A stretch of DNA of 64,000 nt from Hahellaceae bacterium (lineage in GTDB: Bacteria > Pseudomonadota > Gammaproteobacteria > Pseudomonadales > Oleiphilaceae), in the NCBI GenBank assembly GCA_016716085.1, contig JADJWY010000008.1, positions 248,001-312,000 of the forward strand. The letters run 5' to 3'. A program made the translations under genes and the position numbers. Shown in pieces: positions 32,722 to 42,100 of this stretch (position 1 is its first letter; every line of letters starts with the position of its first letter). The notes beneath the pieces are model-generated. The model saw nothing but the letters and a program-made list of their open reading frames with translations. It did not search any database and was not told where the DNA came from.

Positions 32722-35552
32722 AACCAGTTAAACGCTTCCTGACCGGGGCAAGTATGATCCTTGTCTGCAGCACATCACTTTTGGCGTTAGGCGAAACCCC
32801 TCGCGTACTCCTTCTGGATGGTGATGAATCCAAGCTGACAATTGGGCAGCTTAAACCCGCCTTTATCGATTTCAATTACAGGGCCACGCCTCGCGTGTCC
32901 GTCGCCGAAGTTGCCCAGCGCTATGTTCGTTTATTAAAAACAGCCAAAGATCCCGAAATTCGTATGCAGGCACTGGAACGTCTTGCGAGTCTGGAAAGCC
33001 TTTTTGGTGAGGTGGTCGAGAAAGCGATTTCCAAGAAGGAGTTGAGCGAAATTGCGGTCACTGCCCTGGAAGACAGCCTGGAGAAGTTCAGGAATGGCAA
33101 CCAGAACGACTGGATGCTGTATGACCTTGCGCGTGCCTATGACACGGCAGGACGTCAGGACGACGCGCGGCGCATACTGGAGCGTTTGGTAGGACAATTT
33201 CCGCGCTCTGAGCTGGCGGGTGAAAGCTGGTTCCGAATCGGTGAAGTGGCCTACAACGCGGGTGACTATGATCAGGCTGAGTCGGCATTCCGTAAGGCAC
33301 TGAATGAGCCGGGCGCCCGTGCCTTTCAAGCCAATGCGGAGTACATGCTGGGATGGGTTGTTTTCAAGCAGGATCGCCTTGACCTCGCCACGGATGCGTT
33401 TGTGAAGGTGCTGCTCAACTTGCAGAAGCAGGCTGAAAAGCAGATCCGAACGGAATTGCGGGATGATGTACTGCGAATTCTGAGTGTGATCGGTGAGTAC
33501 CAGGGCGGTGTGGATTCGCTGCAGGCGGCTTTGCAGCGTAACCGGGCTGAAGCGTTGGCACCTTTGGTCTACAAGAATCACTACCAGTACTATATCGAGC
33601 GCGAGCGTTTTCAGGATGCCGCCGATGTGGTCGACTTCTTCATTGCCACCTATCCGGCCAGCCCTGAGCGGGTGGTCTTCCACCAATACCGGATTGATGC
33701 GTTCGAGCGAGGAAGGTTGCCGTCTCAGGCTTGGGCAGAACGGGAGCGTGTAGCCAATGAAGTGGGCCCCGGAACGCCGTTCTGGAGCAGCCAGACGGAA
33801 GAGGGTCGTAAGGGTGCGCGCGAGTTTCTTTATGTGAACCTCGACCAGCTCGGACGGAAATACTACGCGCTGGCGGCTAAGAATCCTTCGCCTCAGGACG
33901 ATTATCGTCGGGCGGCGAACTATTTCTCGCAGTATGCAGACTTGTTCCCGGCGGATGCTAAAGCCGCTGAAACCTATCTTCTATTGGGCGAATCCCGGCA
34001 GAAGCTTGGCGACTGGAAAGGCGCAATTGAGGCCTTTGAGGCGGCTGGGTACGGATTTCCAGATTACGTGCAGCGTGCTGAAGCGGCCTATGCCGCCCTG
34101 TCGGCCTTTCCTGCGGAGACCCAGTGGGAAGCTGAGGCTGAACTGCGTCAGCAGCGCGTGAGTGCCTACGAGCGTTTTGCGGATACGTATAGCAATGATA
34201 AACGTGCTGGTGCCGTCCTGTTGGCAGCCGCTAACGAACGCTTGGCGATGAAAGCCTATCCCGAGGCGATTCAGTCGGCGAGGATGCTCACGCTGAGTGC
34301 AGAAGGGGTTGCCTCTGTGAGTCCGACAGGTGGCCAGGCGCTGCGCTATTCGGGGCTCAAAGACGATCAGGTGCTGGACGCCTGGCTGATTCAGGGGCAT
34401 GCCCATTTTGCGCAGGACGCGTACTCTGAGGCAGAGGCGGCCTATGCTCAGGCCCTGAAGCGTTTGCCTAAGGCTGACGATCGCAAGCCGGCGACAGAAG
34501 AAAACTATGCAGCCTGTATTTACCGTCAGGGCGAGGCCTTGCAAGCGGGTGGTCAATTACGCGAGGCGCAGCAACAATATCTTCGGGTGGTCGCTTTGGT
34601 GCCAGGTGCTGCGCTTGCGCAAAACGCACAGTACGACGCAGCCATGCGCGCCATCGACCTGGAAGACTGGGGCGGCGCTATTCAGCAGCTGGACGCTTAT
34701 CGTAAGACTTATCCAGTAGAGGCTGCCAGGCAAGAGGTTTCACAGAAACTGGTGTTCAGCTACCAGCGCGCTGGGCAGCCTGCTGCGGCAGCGGGAGAGC
34801 TGCTCGCGCTTGAAGGTTCGTTGGATCCTGAGGCGGCGCGCAAAGCACGTTTTCAGGCGGCAGGACTGTTTCAGGAAGCCGGAGACGCCGAACGGGCGCG
34901 TCAGGCGTATCAAGCCTATGTCGATAAATACCCGCAACCGCTGGAACCTGCCGTGGAAGCCTATGACGATCTGATCACGCTGGCAGAGCAACGTTCGGAC
35001 CGCGAGGCGATTCAAAGTCTGAGGGCCAGCCTGGTGCAATTGGAAGCGTCTACTGTCACTGAGCAGACACCTCGGACCCGATCGCTGGCGGCAAAGGCGG
35101 CCTTAGCCCTGGCCGAAGAGAAGCGCCTCGCCTACGTCGACCAGAAGCTGACGCTGCCGCTGGCTAAATCGCTCGCCCTCAAAAGTGATCGGCTTAAGGC
35201 ACTGGTTGAGGATCTGAACCGAATTGCCGCCTATGGCATTGCTGAGTACGCGACAGCGGCCACGCACCGGATGGGGGAAGCCTATCATCTGCTGAGCCAG
35301 GATATTCTGGCATCAGAGCGGCCTGCCGGTCTGTCTGACATCGAGCTGGAGCAATATCAGGTCTTACTGGAAGAGCAAGCCTATCCGTTTGAAGAAAAAG
35401 CCATTGATCTCTTTGCCGTGAATGCCGGGCGGGTGCCCCAGGGTGTTTTCGACAGCTGGGTAGAGAACAGCCTGCAGGAACTGGGGCAGCTGAATCCGGC
35501 GCGTTATGAACGCTCTGAGTCTCTGGCTGATCTTGGCTCGCAATTGAAATAG
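32718..35552 (+). CDS. Large exported TPR protein, third gene of the TPR operon
   Basis: 944 residues, starting at GTG 32718 inside the previous stop. Signal peptide (LTGASMILVCSTSLLALG). The rest is a TPR/Sel1-like solenoid with clear units such as WFRIGEVAYNAGDYDQAESAF, AYAQALKRLPKAD, and the motif spacing of outer-membrane TPR proteins (YVDKYPQ, AETYLLLGESRQKLGDW). Alanine-rich and acidic. Such solenoids in gammaproteobacteria accompany TonB/ExbB-like or surface-organelle systems, and TPR proteins of gliding motility (for example Myxococcus GltE type) are another comparison, but no motor genes are seen in the window. Confidence 0.82.
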   Translation: MKPVKRFLTGASMILVCSTSLLALGETPRVLLLDGDESKLTIGQLKPAFIDFNYRATPRVSVAEVAQRYVRLLKTAKDPEIRMQALERLASLESLFGEVVEKAISKKELSEIAVTALEDSLEKFRNGNQNDWMLYDLARAYDTAGRQDDARRILERLVGQFPRSELAGESWFRIGEVAYNAGDYDQAESAFRKALNEPGARAFQANAEYMLGWVVFKQDRLDLATDAFVKVLLNLQKQAEKQIRTELRDDVLRILSVIGEYQGGVDSLQAALQRNRAEALAPLVYKNHYQYYIERERFQDAADVVDFFIATYPASPERVVFHQYRIDAFERGRLPSQAWAERERVANEVGPGTPFWSSQTEEGRKGAREFLYVNLDQLGRKYYALAAKNPSPQDDYRRAANYFSQYADLFPADAKAAETYLLLGESRQKLGDWKGAIEAFEAAGYGFPDYVQRAEAAYAALSAFPAETQWEAEAELRQQRVSAYERFADTYSNDKRAGAVLLAAANERLAMKAYPEAIQSARMLTLSAEGVASVSPTGGQALRYSGLKDDQVLDAWLIQGHAHFAQDAYSEAEAAYAQALKRLPKADDRKPATEENYAACIYRQGEALQAGGQLREAQQQYLRVVALVPGAALAQNAQYDAAMRAIDLEDWGGAIQQLDAYRKTYPVEAARQEVSQKLVFSYQRAGQPAAAAGELLALEGSLDPEAARKARFQAAGLFQEAGDAERARQAYQAYVDKYPQPLEPAVEAYDDLITLAEQRSDREAIQSLRASLVQLEASTVTEQTPRTRSLAAKAALALAEEKRLAYVDQKLTLPLAKSLALKSDRLKALVEDLNRIAAYGIAEYATAATHRMGEAYHLLSQDILASERPAGLSDIELEQYQVLLEEQAYPFEEKAIDLFAVNAGRVPQGVFDSWVENSLQELGQLNPARYERSESLADLGSQLK

Positions 35553-35562
35553 GTGGCGAATC

Positions 35563-35853
35563 ATGAAAACTACACTCGTTAGAATGTGTCTCCTGGCCTT
35601 TCTGGTCAGTACCGGCGGCTCTGTGCTTGCTAAGGATGGTAAGCGTATCGATTTGGAGGGTGCACAACTGAAGGGTAACGAAGAGCAGCCCAAAGTACTT
35701 TTTTTGATTCCCTGGAAAACAAAAGAGTCTACGCCGTTAACCAACAAGGCACCTGAAATCAAGAGCAGTGATCTCGTGCGCCCTCTGGAGCGCAGCGAGT
35801 TTCGCGGGGGGATGTACTACCGGGAAAACCGCACCATCGGCGATCTTCCCTAG
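35563..35853 (+). CDS. Small exported protein, last gene of the TPR operon
   Basis: 96 residues with a signal peptide (MCLLAFLVSTGGSVLAKD). The mature part is about 70 residues, basic and acidic mixed, with VLFLIPWKTKE and LERSEFRGGMYYREN; no domain recognised. It begins 10 bases after the large TPR gene with AGGTGG as a ribosome site. The gene ends 4 bases before the convergent MaoC-like gene. Its Pro-Trp motif and short length suggest a small partner that adds to the complex of the TPR proteins; that is inference. Confidence 0.7.
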   Translation: MKTTLVRMCLLAFLVSTGGSVLAKDGKRIDLEGAQLKGNEEQPKVLFLIPWKTKESTPLTNKAPEIKSSDLVRPLERSEFRGGMYYRENRTIGDLP

Positions 35854-35857
35854 ACCC

Positions 35858-36343
35858 TTACTCTTCGTCAGGGCTGCCAATGATGATTCGGGGGAGAGAA
35901 GGGCGATCAAGCACTTGTTTTTCTGCAGGTGCGATGACCTTAGAGGAGCCTTCCACCACCACATCGCCCGCCTGATTGGTGACTTTGCAGTCAAATACGA
36001 CCCGACCCCGAGGGAGCTTCTCAGCAACCGTCAGGGTCACACTGAGTACATCCTGCAATTTGACGGGGGCTTTGAATTTCAGCGATTGCTCCAGATAAAT
36101 CGTACCCGGTCCTGGCATGACGGTGGCCAGCGCAGCGGAAATCAGCGCCCCAGACCACATGCCATGCGCAACGCGCTCTTTAAAGATGGACTGCGATGCA
36201 AACTTCGCATCAATGTGGATCGGGTTTACATCACCTGAAACAGCGGCAAACAGAATCAACTCTTCTTCCGTCAGGGTTCGGCTGTACGTCGCACTGTCAC
36301 CTACGTTGAGTTCGTCGTAGGTCAAATTCTCCAACACTTCCAT
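35858..36343 (-). CDS. MaoC-like (R)-specific enoyl hydratase
   Basis: About 161 residues in the hot-dog fold. The hydratase motif appears as SGDVNPIHIDAKFA (catalytic Asp and His), followed by VAHGMWSGALIS. This is the pattern of MaoC/PhaJ proteins that hydrate trans-2-enoyl-CoA to (R)-3-hydroxyacyl-CoA. ATG at 36343 (MEVLENLTYD) is preferred over an upstream TTG at 36376. The C-terminal part (SSKVIAPAEKQV) is typical of phosphate-acetyl-independent MaoC proteins often placed with phbB/phaC genes, though none are near. Divergent neighbours do not define its pathway. Confidence 0.88.
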   Translation of the reverse strand: MEVLENLTYDELNVGDSATYSRTLTEEELILFAAVSGDVNPIHIDAKFASQSIFKERVAHGMWSGALISAALATVMPGPGTIYLEQSLKFKAPVKLQDVLSVTLTVAEKLPRGRVVFDCKVTNQAGDVVVEGSSKVIAPAEKQVLDRPSLPRIIIGSPDEE

Positions 36344-36409
36344 CTTGTATTGCTTCCTCTTCTGGTTAATCGCCAAGGATCGGCCTGAAGGCTAATTATA
36401 GTTGAAGAA

Positions 36410-37354
36410 TCACTGCGTGTTGACTTGTTGATTGATCCAGGCGATCAGGTCGTCGATGACTTCGTCACGATTGGATTCATTAAGCATTTCATGCCGCCCT
36501 TCGGAATAAAGCCGTGTCGTAATGTCGCTAATGCCTGCTTTTTTGAGTGCGTTTGCCAGTGCCAGCACACCTTGCCCCCGCTGTCCCACAGGGTCCTTAT
36601 CACCAGCAAACAGGTAATAAGGCCGATTTTCCAGGCGTTTTAGCCCATGGGCGCTGAAGGTTTCAGCCAGTCCTTCGAGGAGGTCAACCCACAGTTGATT
36701 GGTACAATCAAAGCCACAGAGCGGATCGTTAATATAGCGATCAACCTGTACCGGATCGCGGGAGAGCCAGTCGAAGGGCGTCCGTCTGGGTTTGAAGTCT
36801 TTGTTGAATGAGCCAAATGAGAGGAAACTCATGACGGGGCTGCGCCCACCCGCACCAAATACCGCCCGTTCTGCGCGGGCAATCGGAGCAGCCAGCTTGA
36901 ACTTGAGCGGCGGCGTGAAGTCACTGCCTGAGAGGATGACGCCCGTGTAGGGCGGACGCTTGCGCTCCAGCATGCCCAGGCTGATAAACGAACCCATGCT
37001 GTGCCCAAGCAGAAACAGGGGAAGGTCGGGGTAATGTTCAACCGCAAAGGCGCGCACGCTGGCCATGTCGTCAACGACCTTTGTCCAGCCATCCTCGTCG
37101 CCATAATGTCCTTTTCGGCCCCCTTTGTTTAAGCCGTGGCCGCGATGGTCATGCGCAACGGTTACGAACCCAGCCTCTCCCAGCCGTTCGGCTAAATAGG
37201 CATAGCGTTCACAGTGCTCCGCCATGCCGTGACTGATCTGGACAACGCCCCGAAGCGGTTTCTTCGAACGCCCTTTTGACAGCTCGGGATGCCAATGCCG
37301 CACCATGATGGACTGGCCGTCTTGCGCCGTGATTCGGGATTGCTCCAGCTGCAT
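36410..37354 (-). CDS. Monoacylglycerol lipase-like alpha/beta hydrolase
   Basis: 314 residues in the lysophospholipase/monoacylglycerol lipase family (Pfam Hydrolase_4). QISHGMAEHCERYAYLAERL and AHDHRGHGLNKGG are diagnostic; the nucleophile elbow is LLGHSMGSF at about residue 119, and the acid/His are in AGDKDPVG and YSEGRHEMLNE. No signal peptide, so it acts in the cytosol or at the inner face of the membrane on monoacylglycerol or lysophospholipid. It is divergent from fadD, which could activate the fatty acids it releases; the shared gap is only 67 bases. Confidence 0.92.
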   Translation of the reverse strand: MQLEQSRITAQDGQSIMVRHWHPELSKGRSKKPLRGVVQISHGMAEHCERYAYLAERLGEAGFVTVAHDHRGHGLNKGGRKGHYGDEDGWTKVVDDMASVRAFAVEHYPDLPLFLLGHSMGSFISLGMLERKRPPYTGVILSGSDFTPPLKFKLAAPIARAERAVFGAGGRSPVMSFLSFGSFNKDFKPRRTPFDWLSRDPVQVDRYINDPLCGFDCTNQLWVDLLEGLAETFSAHGLKRLENRPYYLFAGDKDPVGQRGQGVLALANALKKAGISDITTRLYSEGRHEMLNESNRDEVIDDLIAWINQQVNTQ

Positions 37355-37421
37355 GTGTAACCTCGCCTCGGATTTTTAAAGCTGGTATGCTACCTCGCAA
37401 AAAAGTATCGAGGAAGCGTCA

Positions 37422-39107
37422 ATGGAAAACTTTTTCCGGGATAAGTACCCTGCGGGGATTCCGGCTCAGGTGCCTCTGGACAAATATAAGTCCGTGGTGG
37501 ATATGTTCGAGCAGGCCTGCCATCGCTTCAGGGAAAAACCCGCTTTCTCCGCACTGGGAGAAACACTGACCTATGGTGAGCTGGAGGAAGCCTCGCGGGA
37601 TTTTGCGGCCTTCCTGCAAAACCATACAGGGCTGAAGGCGGGTGATCGGCTCGCGGTTCAGTTACCCAACCTGCTGCAATACCCGGTCGTTGTTTTTGGT
37701 GCGCTGCGGGCGGGACTTATCATCGTGAACACCAACCCGCTGTATACGCCGCGGGAAATGGAACACCAGTTCAACGACTCAGGCGCTAAGGGGCTGGTCA
37801 TTCTTGCTAACATGGCGGCGCAGGCCCAGGACGTCATCCCGCATACCGGCATCGAAGAGGTTATCATCACTGAACTGGGGGACATGCATACCCCACTGAA
37901 GCGTCTGGTGACCAATGCGGCCGTCCGTTACGTCAAAAAGATGGTGCCGTCGTATCATATTCCGCAGGCTGTCAGCTTTGCCCGGGCGATGAAACTTGGA
38001 CATCGCTCAACCTTTACCCCCTATCGTCCCGACACGGATGATCTGGCGGTGCTGCAATATACCGGCGGTACGACCGGGGTATCCAAAGGGGCCATGCTGA
38101 CGCATCGCAACCTCGTGGCCAATGTCCAGCAGGTCAAACCGTTTCTGACCCAACGCCTGGATGAGGCAAGTGAGACGGTGATTGCACCCTTGCCGCTCTA
38201 TCACATTTACTCCTTCACGGTAAATTGCGGTGTCATGCTGGATACCGGCAACCACAGCGTGCTGATTCCCAATCCGCGCGACATTGAGGGCTTCGTCGCC
38301 GAACTCTCGCGCTGGAAGTTTTCGGTGATGCTGGGTATCAACACCTTGTTTGTGGCCTTGTGTAATCACGAAGCGTTTCGTCAACTGGATTTCGCTCACC
38401 TGAAAATGACGGTGGCGGGCGGGATGGCACTGACCAGTGACGCGGCTAAGAACTGGAAAGAGATCACTGGCTGCGATATTACGGAAGGCTACGGGATGAC
38501 GGAAACCTCACCGGTAATTTCTATGAATCCGGCAACCGCTATTCAGATTGGCACGATTGGGCTACCGATCCCTAATACCGAGATTAAGATTGTCGATGAC
38601 AACGGCCTGACCCTGGGGGTGGGTGAAATGGGTGAGCTGTTGGTGCGCGGGCCACAGTGTATGAAAGGCTACTGGCAACGCCCTGACGAAACCGCAAAAA
38701 CCGTCACGCCGGACGGCTATATCAAGACTGGCGATATCGTATTGGTTCAGCCCGACGGTTACTTACGGATTGTGGACCGCAAGAAGGACATGATTATCGT
38801 GTCGGGCTTTAACGTCTATCCCAACGAGGTCGAAGATGTGGTCACCGGACACCCAGATGTCGTAGAATGCGCCGCCATTGGGGTGCCCGACATTAAAAGC
38901 GGTGAAGCCGTGAAAGTGTTCGTGGTACGCAGCAATGCAGCCCTGGACGAGGCGAGTTTACGTGAGTTCTGTCGTGAACGCCTGACGGCCTACAAGGTGC
39001 CCCGCGTTATCGAGTTTCGTGACGAGCTACCGAAAACCAACGTGGGCAAGATCCTGCGTCGGGAGCTGCGTGATCAGGATCTCAGGAAAAAACCAATGAG
39101 TGTCTGA
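37422..39107 (+). CDS. fadD: Long-chain acyl-CoA ligase
   Basis: A 561-residue AMP-forming ligase closely similar to FadD. The AMP-binding motif LQYTGGTTGVSKGAML, the LPLYHIYSFTVN segment, EGYGMTETSPV, KTGDIVLVQPDGYLRIVDRKKDMI and the C-terminal KTNVGKILRRELR Lys are present. It activates free fatty acids to acyl-CoA at the inner membrane, feeding beta-oxidation, phospholipid remodelling and wax ester synthesis. Upstream lies the divergent lipase gene; hrpA starts 47 bases downstream. Confidence 0.95.
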   Translation: MENFFRDKYPAGIPAQVPLDKYKSVVDMFEQACHRFREKPAFSALGETLTYGELEEASRDFAAFLQNHTGLKAGDRLAVQLPNLLQYPVVVFGALRAGLIIVNTNPLYTPREMEHQFNDSGAKGLVILANMAAQAQDVIPHTGIEEVIITELGDMHTPLKRLVTNAAVRYVKKMVPSYHIPQAVSFARAMKLGHRSTFTPYRPDTDDLAVLQYTGGTTGVSKGAMLTHRNLVANVQQVKPFLTQRLDEASETVIAPLPLYHIYSFTVNCGVMLDTGNHSVLIPNPRDIEGFVAELSRWKFSVMLGINTLFVALCNHEAFRQLDFAHLKMTVAGGMALTSDAAKNWKEITGCDITEGYGMTETSPVISMNPATAIQIGTIGLPIPNTEIKIVDDNGLTLGVGEMGELLVRGPQCMKGYWQRPDETAKTVTPDGYIKTGDIVLVQPDGYLRIVDRKKDMIIVSGFNVYPNEVEDVVTGHPDVVECAAIGVPDIKSGEAVKVFVVRSNAALDEASLREFCRERLTAYKVPRVIEFRDELPKTNVGKILRRELRDQDLRKKPMSV

Positions 39108-39154
39108 CCGCCGACGGGCGAAACGAACACTTCTGACAAGAAGTTCACAACAGC

Positions 39155-42100
39155 ATGATAGAACTGACGTTTGATCCCGCAACAGTGATGGTGCGGGATC
39201 GCTTCCGTTTACTGCAACAGTTCCGGCAGCTCAGCAAAACTGCACGTACGGCGCCCGACTCGGTGCAGGGCAAGGCATTGCACGACTGGCAGGCAGCGGT
39301 TTCGCGCTCGCAGGCGCTGGTTTCGCAACGGGCTGCAACGCGGCCCGCGGCGACCTATGATGAGGCGCTACCTATCACGGCCCGTCTGGATGATATTCGC
39401 GAAGCCCTGGCGCGTCATCAGGTTGTCATTGTGGCGGGCGAAACCGGCTCAGGTAAAACGACCCAGCTTCCTAAACTCTGCCTGGAGTTGGGACGGGGCA
39501 TCTGTGGGCGCATTGGGCATACCCAGCCCCGGCGTCTGGCGGCTCGGGCGGTGTCAGAGCGGCTCGCGGAAGAGCTTAAGTGTACGCTGGGAAAAGAAGT
39601 CGGTTTCCAGGTTCGTTTTACGGATCAAAGTTCGCCCGAAACGCTGGTCAAAGTGATGACGGATGGAATCTTGCTGGCCGAGACGCAGAAGGATCCCTTT
39701 CTCAATGCCTACGACACCCTCATTATCGACGAAGCGCATGAGCGTTCGCTGAACATTGACTTCCTGCTTGGGTTCCTCAAGCGGCTGCTGCCCAGACGCC
39801 CCGATCTGAAAGTTATTGTGACATCGGCGACTATTGATGTTGAGCGTTTTTCCGAGCACTTTAGCGGCGCACCGGTCGTGGAAGTATCGGGTCGGACCTT
39901 CCCCGTTGAAGTACGGTACCGCCCTTTATACCGACAGGAAGAAACCGAAAGCGACCTGAGCATTCAGGAAGGTGTCCTGCAGGCCCTGGAAGAGATCGAT
40001 GCAGAAGAGCGTGCGGCGCGGAAAATGCCCGGCGATGTCCTGGTTTTTCTCGTAGGCGAGCGGGAAATACGGGAGATGGCCCTGTTATTGCGCAAGGTCA
40101 ATCTCCCCAACACTGAAATCCTACCCCTCTATGCGCGTCTGGGGGCTGCCGAGCAGCATCGGATTTTTCAGAAACACGCCGGACGGCGCGTCATCCTATC
40201 GACCAACGTAGCCGAGACCTCATTAACGGTGCCGGGCATTCGCTATGTGATTGATTCCGGTGAAGTGCGCATGAGCCGCTACTCTTACCGCTCAAAAGTC
40301 CAGCGTCTGCCGGTTGAATCGGTCTCCCGTGCCAGTGCAGAGCAGCGCAAGGGGCGCTGTGGACGGGTTGCAGAGGGGATTTGCTACCGGCTCTACAGTG
40401 AAGAGGATTTCAATCAACGGCCAGCGTTTACCGACCCTGAAATTCTGCGAACGAATCTGGCGGCGGTCATTTTGCAAATGCTCGTGCTGAAGCTGGGGGA
40501 CATCGACCTTTTTCCCTTTATGCAGCCGCCGGAGCGGGGTTTCATCAATGATGGCTATAAATTGCTCGAAGAGCTTGGAGCCGTCACCAACAATCGTCAA
40601 CTCACCCAGGTAGGCCGTCAACTGGCGCGCTTTCCGGTTGATCCCCGGTTGGCAAGAGTGCTCCTGGCGGGGCAGGAACAGCAGTCGTTGCATGAAGTGC
40701 TTATCATCGTCAGCGCATTGTCTCAGCAGGATCCGCGTGAGCGTCCGATGGAGCGCCAGCAGGCGGCGGACGAGCGCCATGCGCAATGGGCTGACGATAA
40801 CAGCGATTTTCTGGCCCTGATTAATCTTTGGAATGGCTTTGAAGCGCAGCGTCAAGCCTTGAGCAATAGCAAAATTCGCGAATACTGCCGCAAACAGTTC
40901 CTCTCATACCTGCGCTTGCGTGAATGGCGGGATACGCATCGGCAACTGGTTCTGATCTGTCAGGAGTTGGGCTTCCGTCATAATGAGACGCCTGCTTCCT
41001 ATGAGTCTGTGCATAAAGCACTGCTGACCGGACTATTGACCCAGGTTGGCAACCTTGATGAAAAGAACGAATATCTGAGCCCGCGACAGCGTCGTTTCGT
41101 GATTGCGCCAGGTACACGGGTGCGCAAAGGTTCGCCTAAGTGGGTCGTTGCGGCAGAACTGACTGAAACCCAGCGGCTGTTTGCCCGCACCGTGGCCCGC
41201 ATCGAACCAGAATGGATCGAGCAAATCGCCGGGTCCCTGCTCAAAGCGGCCTACAGTGAGCCGCACTGGTCTCGCAAGCGGGGTGAAGTCTGTGCCTACC
41301 TGCAGCTCAGTCTCTACGGATTGCCGATTGTCGTAAGACGACGGGTTAGCTATGGGCGTATAGATCCCGCGGCCAGCCGTGATCTGTTTATCCGTACGGC
41401 GCTGGTCGAGGGTGAAATCTCGACACGTTGTGAATTTGTGTCGTCTAACCAGGCCTGTATCGAATCGGTCGAAACCCTTGAGAATAAGGCCCGGCGTCGG
41501 GATCTGTTGGTCTCGGAAGACCAATTGTATGATTTCTATGATGCCCGGCTCCCCCCGGACGTTCACAATGTGCGTGCGCTGGAGGCCTGGGTTAAGTCCC
41601 TGGATGAGGTCGGACGGCAGCAGCTTCTGCTGACCCGTGAAGCGTTATTGACGGAGCAGGGGGGGGCGGTTGATGAAAACCGCTATCCCGATGTGCTGGA
41701 GTCGCAGGGGCTGCGATTCCCCCTGAGTTATCAGTTCGCGCCAGGAGATCGCTGCGATGGGGTGACCCTGCGAACGCCGCTGGGAGCGTTGCCGCAGCTG
41801 CCGCTGGATCGCCTGGAATGGCTGGTGCCAGGGCTATTGCCGGAAAAAATCGAGGCCTTGTTGCGGGGCTTGCCCAAGGCGCTGCGCAAACACTTTGTCC
41901 CGGTACCAGATTATGCGCGTGCTCTCAGCACTGCGTTGAGCCCAGAGGGTCAAAAACTGACAGATGCCATGGCTTCACGCCTGCGCCAGATGACCGGTAC
42001 GGCGGTACCCCCTGATGCGTGGTCAGTGGAGGCACTCCCGCCCCATCTCCGGATTAACATTCAGATCGTCAATGAGGCGGGGTCTGTGCTGGATCAGGAT

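Noticed and set aside
30423..35853. Calling the TPR operon a gliding-motility or TonB system
   Set aside because: No TolQ/ExbB, TolR/ExbD or TonB-like gene lies in the window; similarity is limited to generic TPR.
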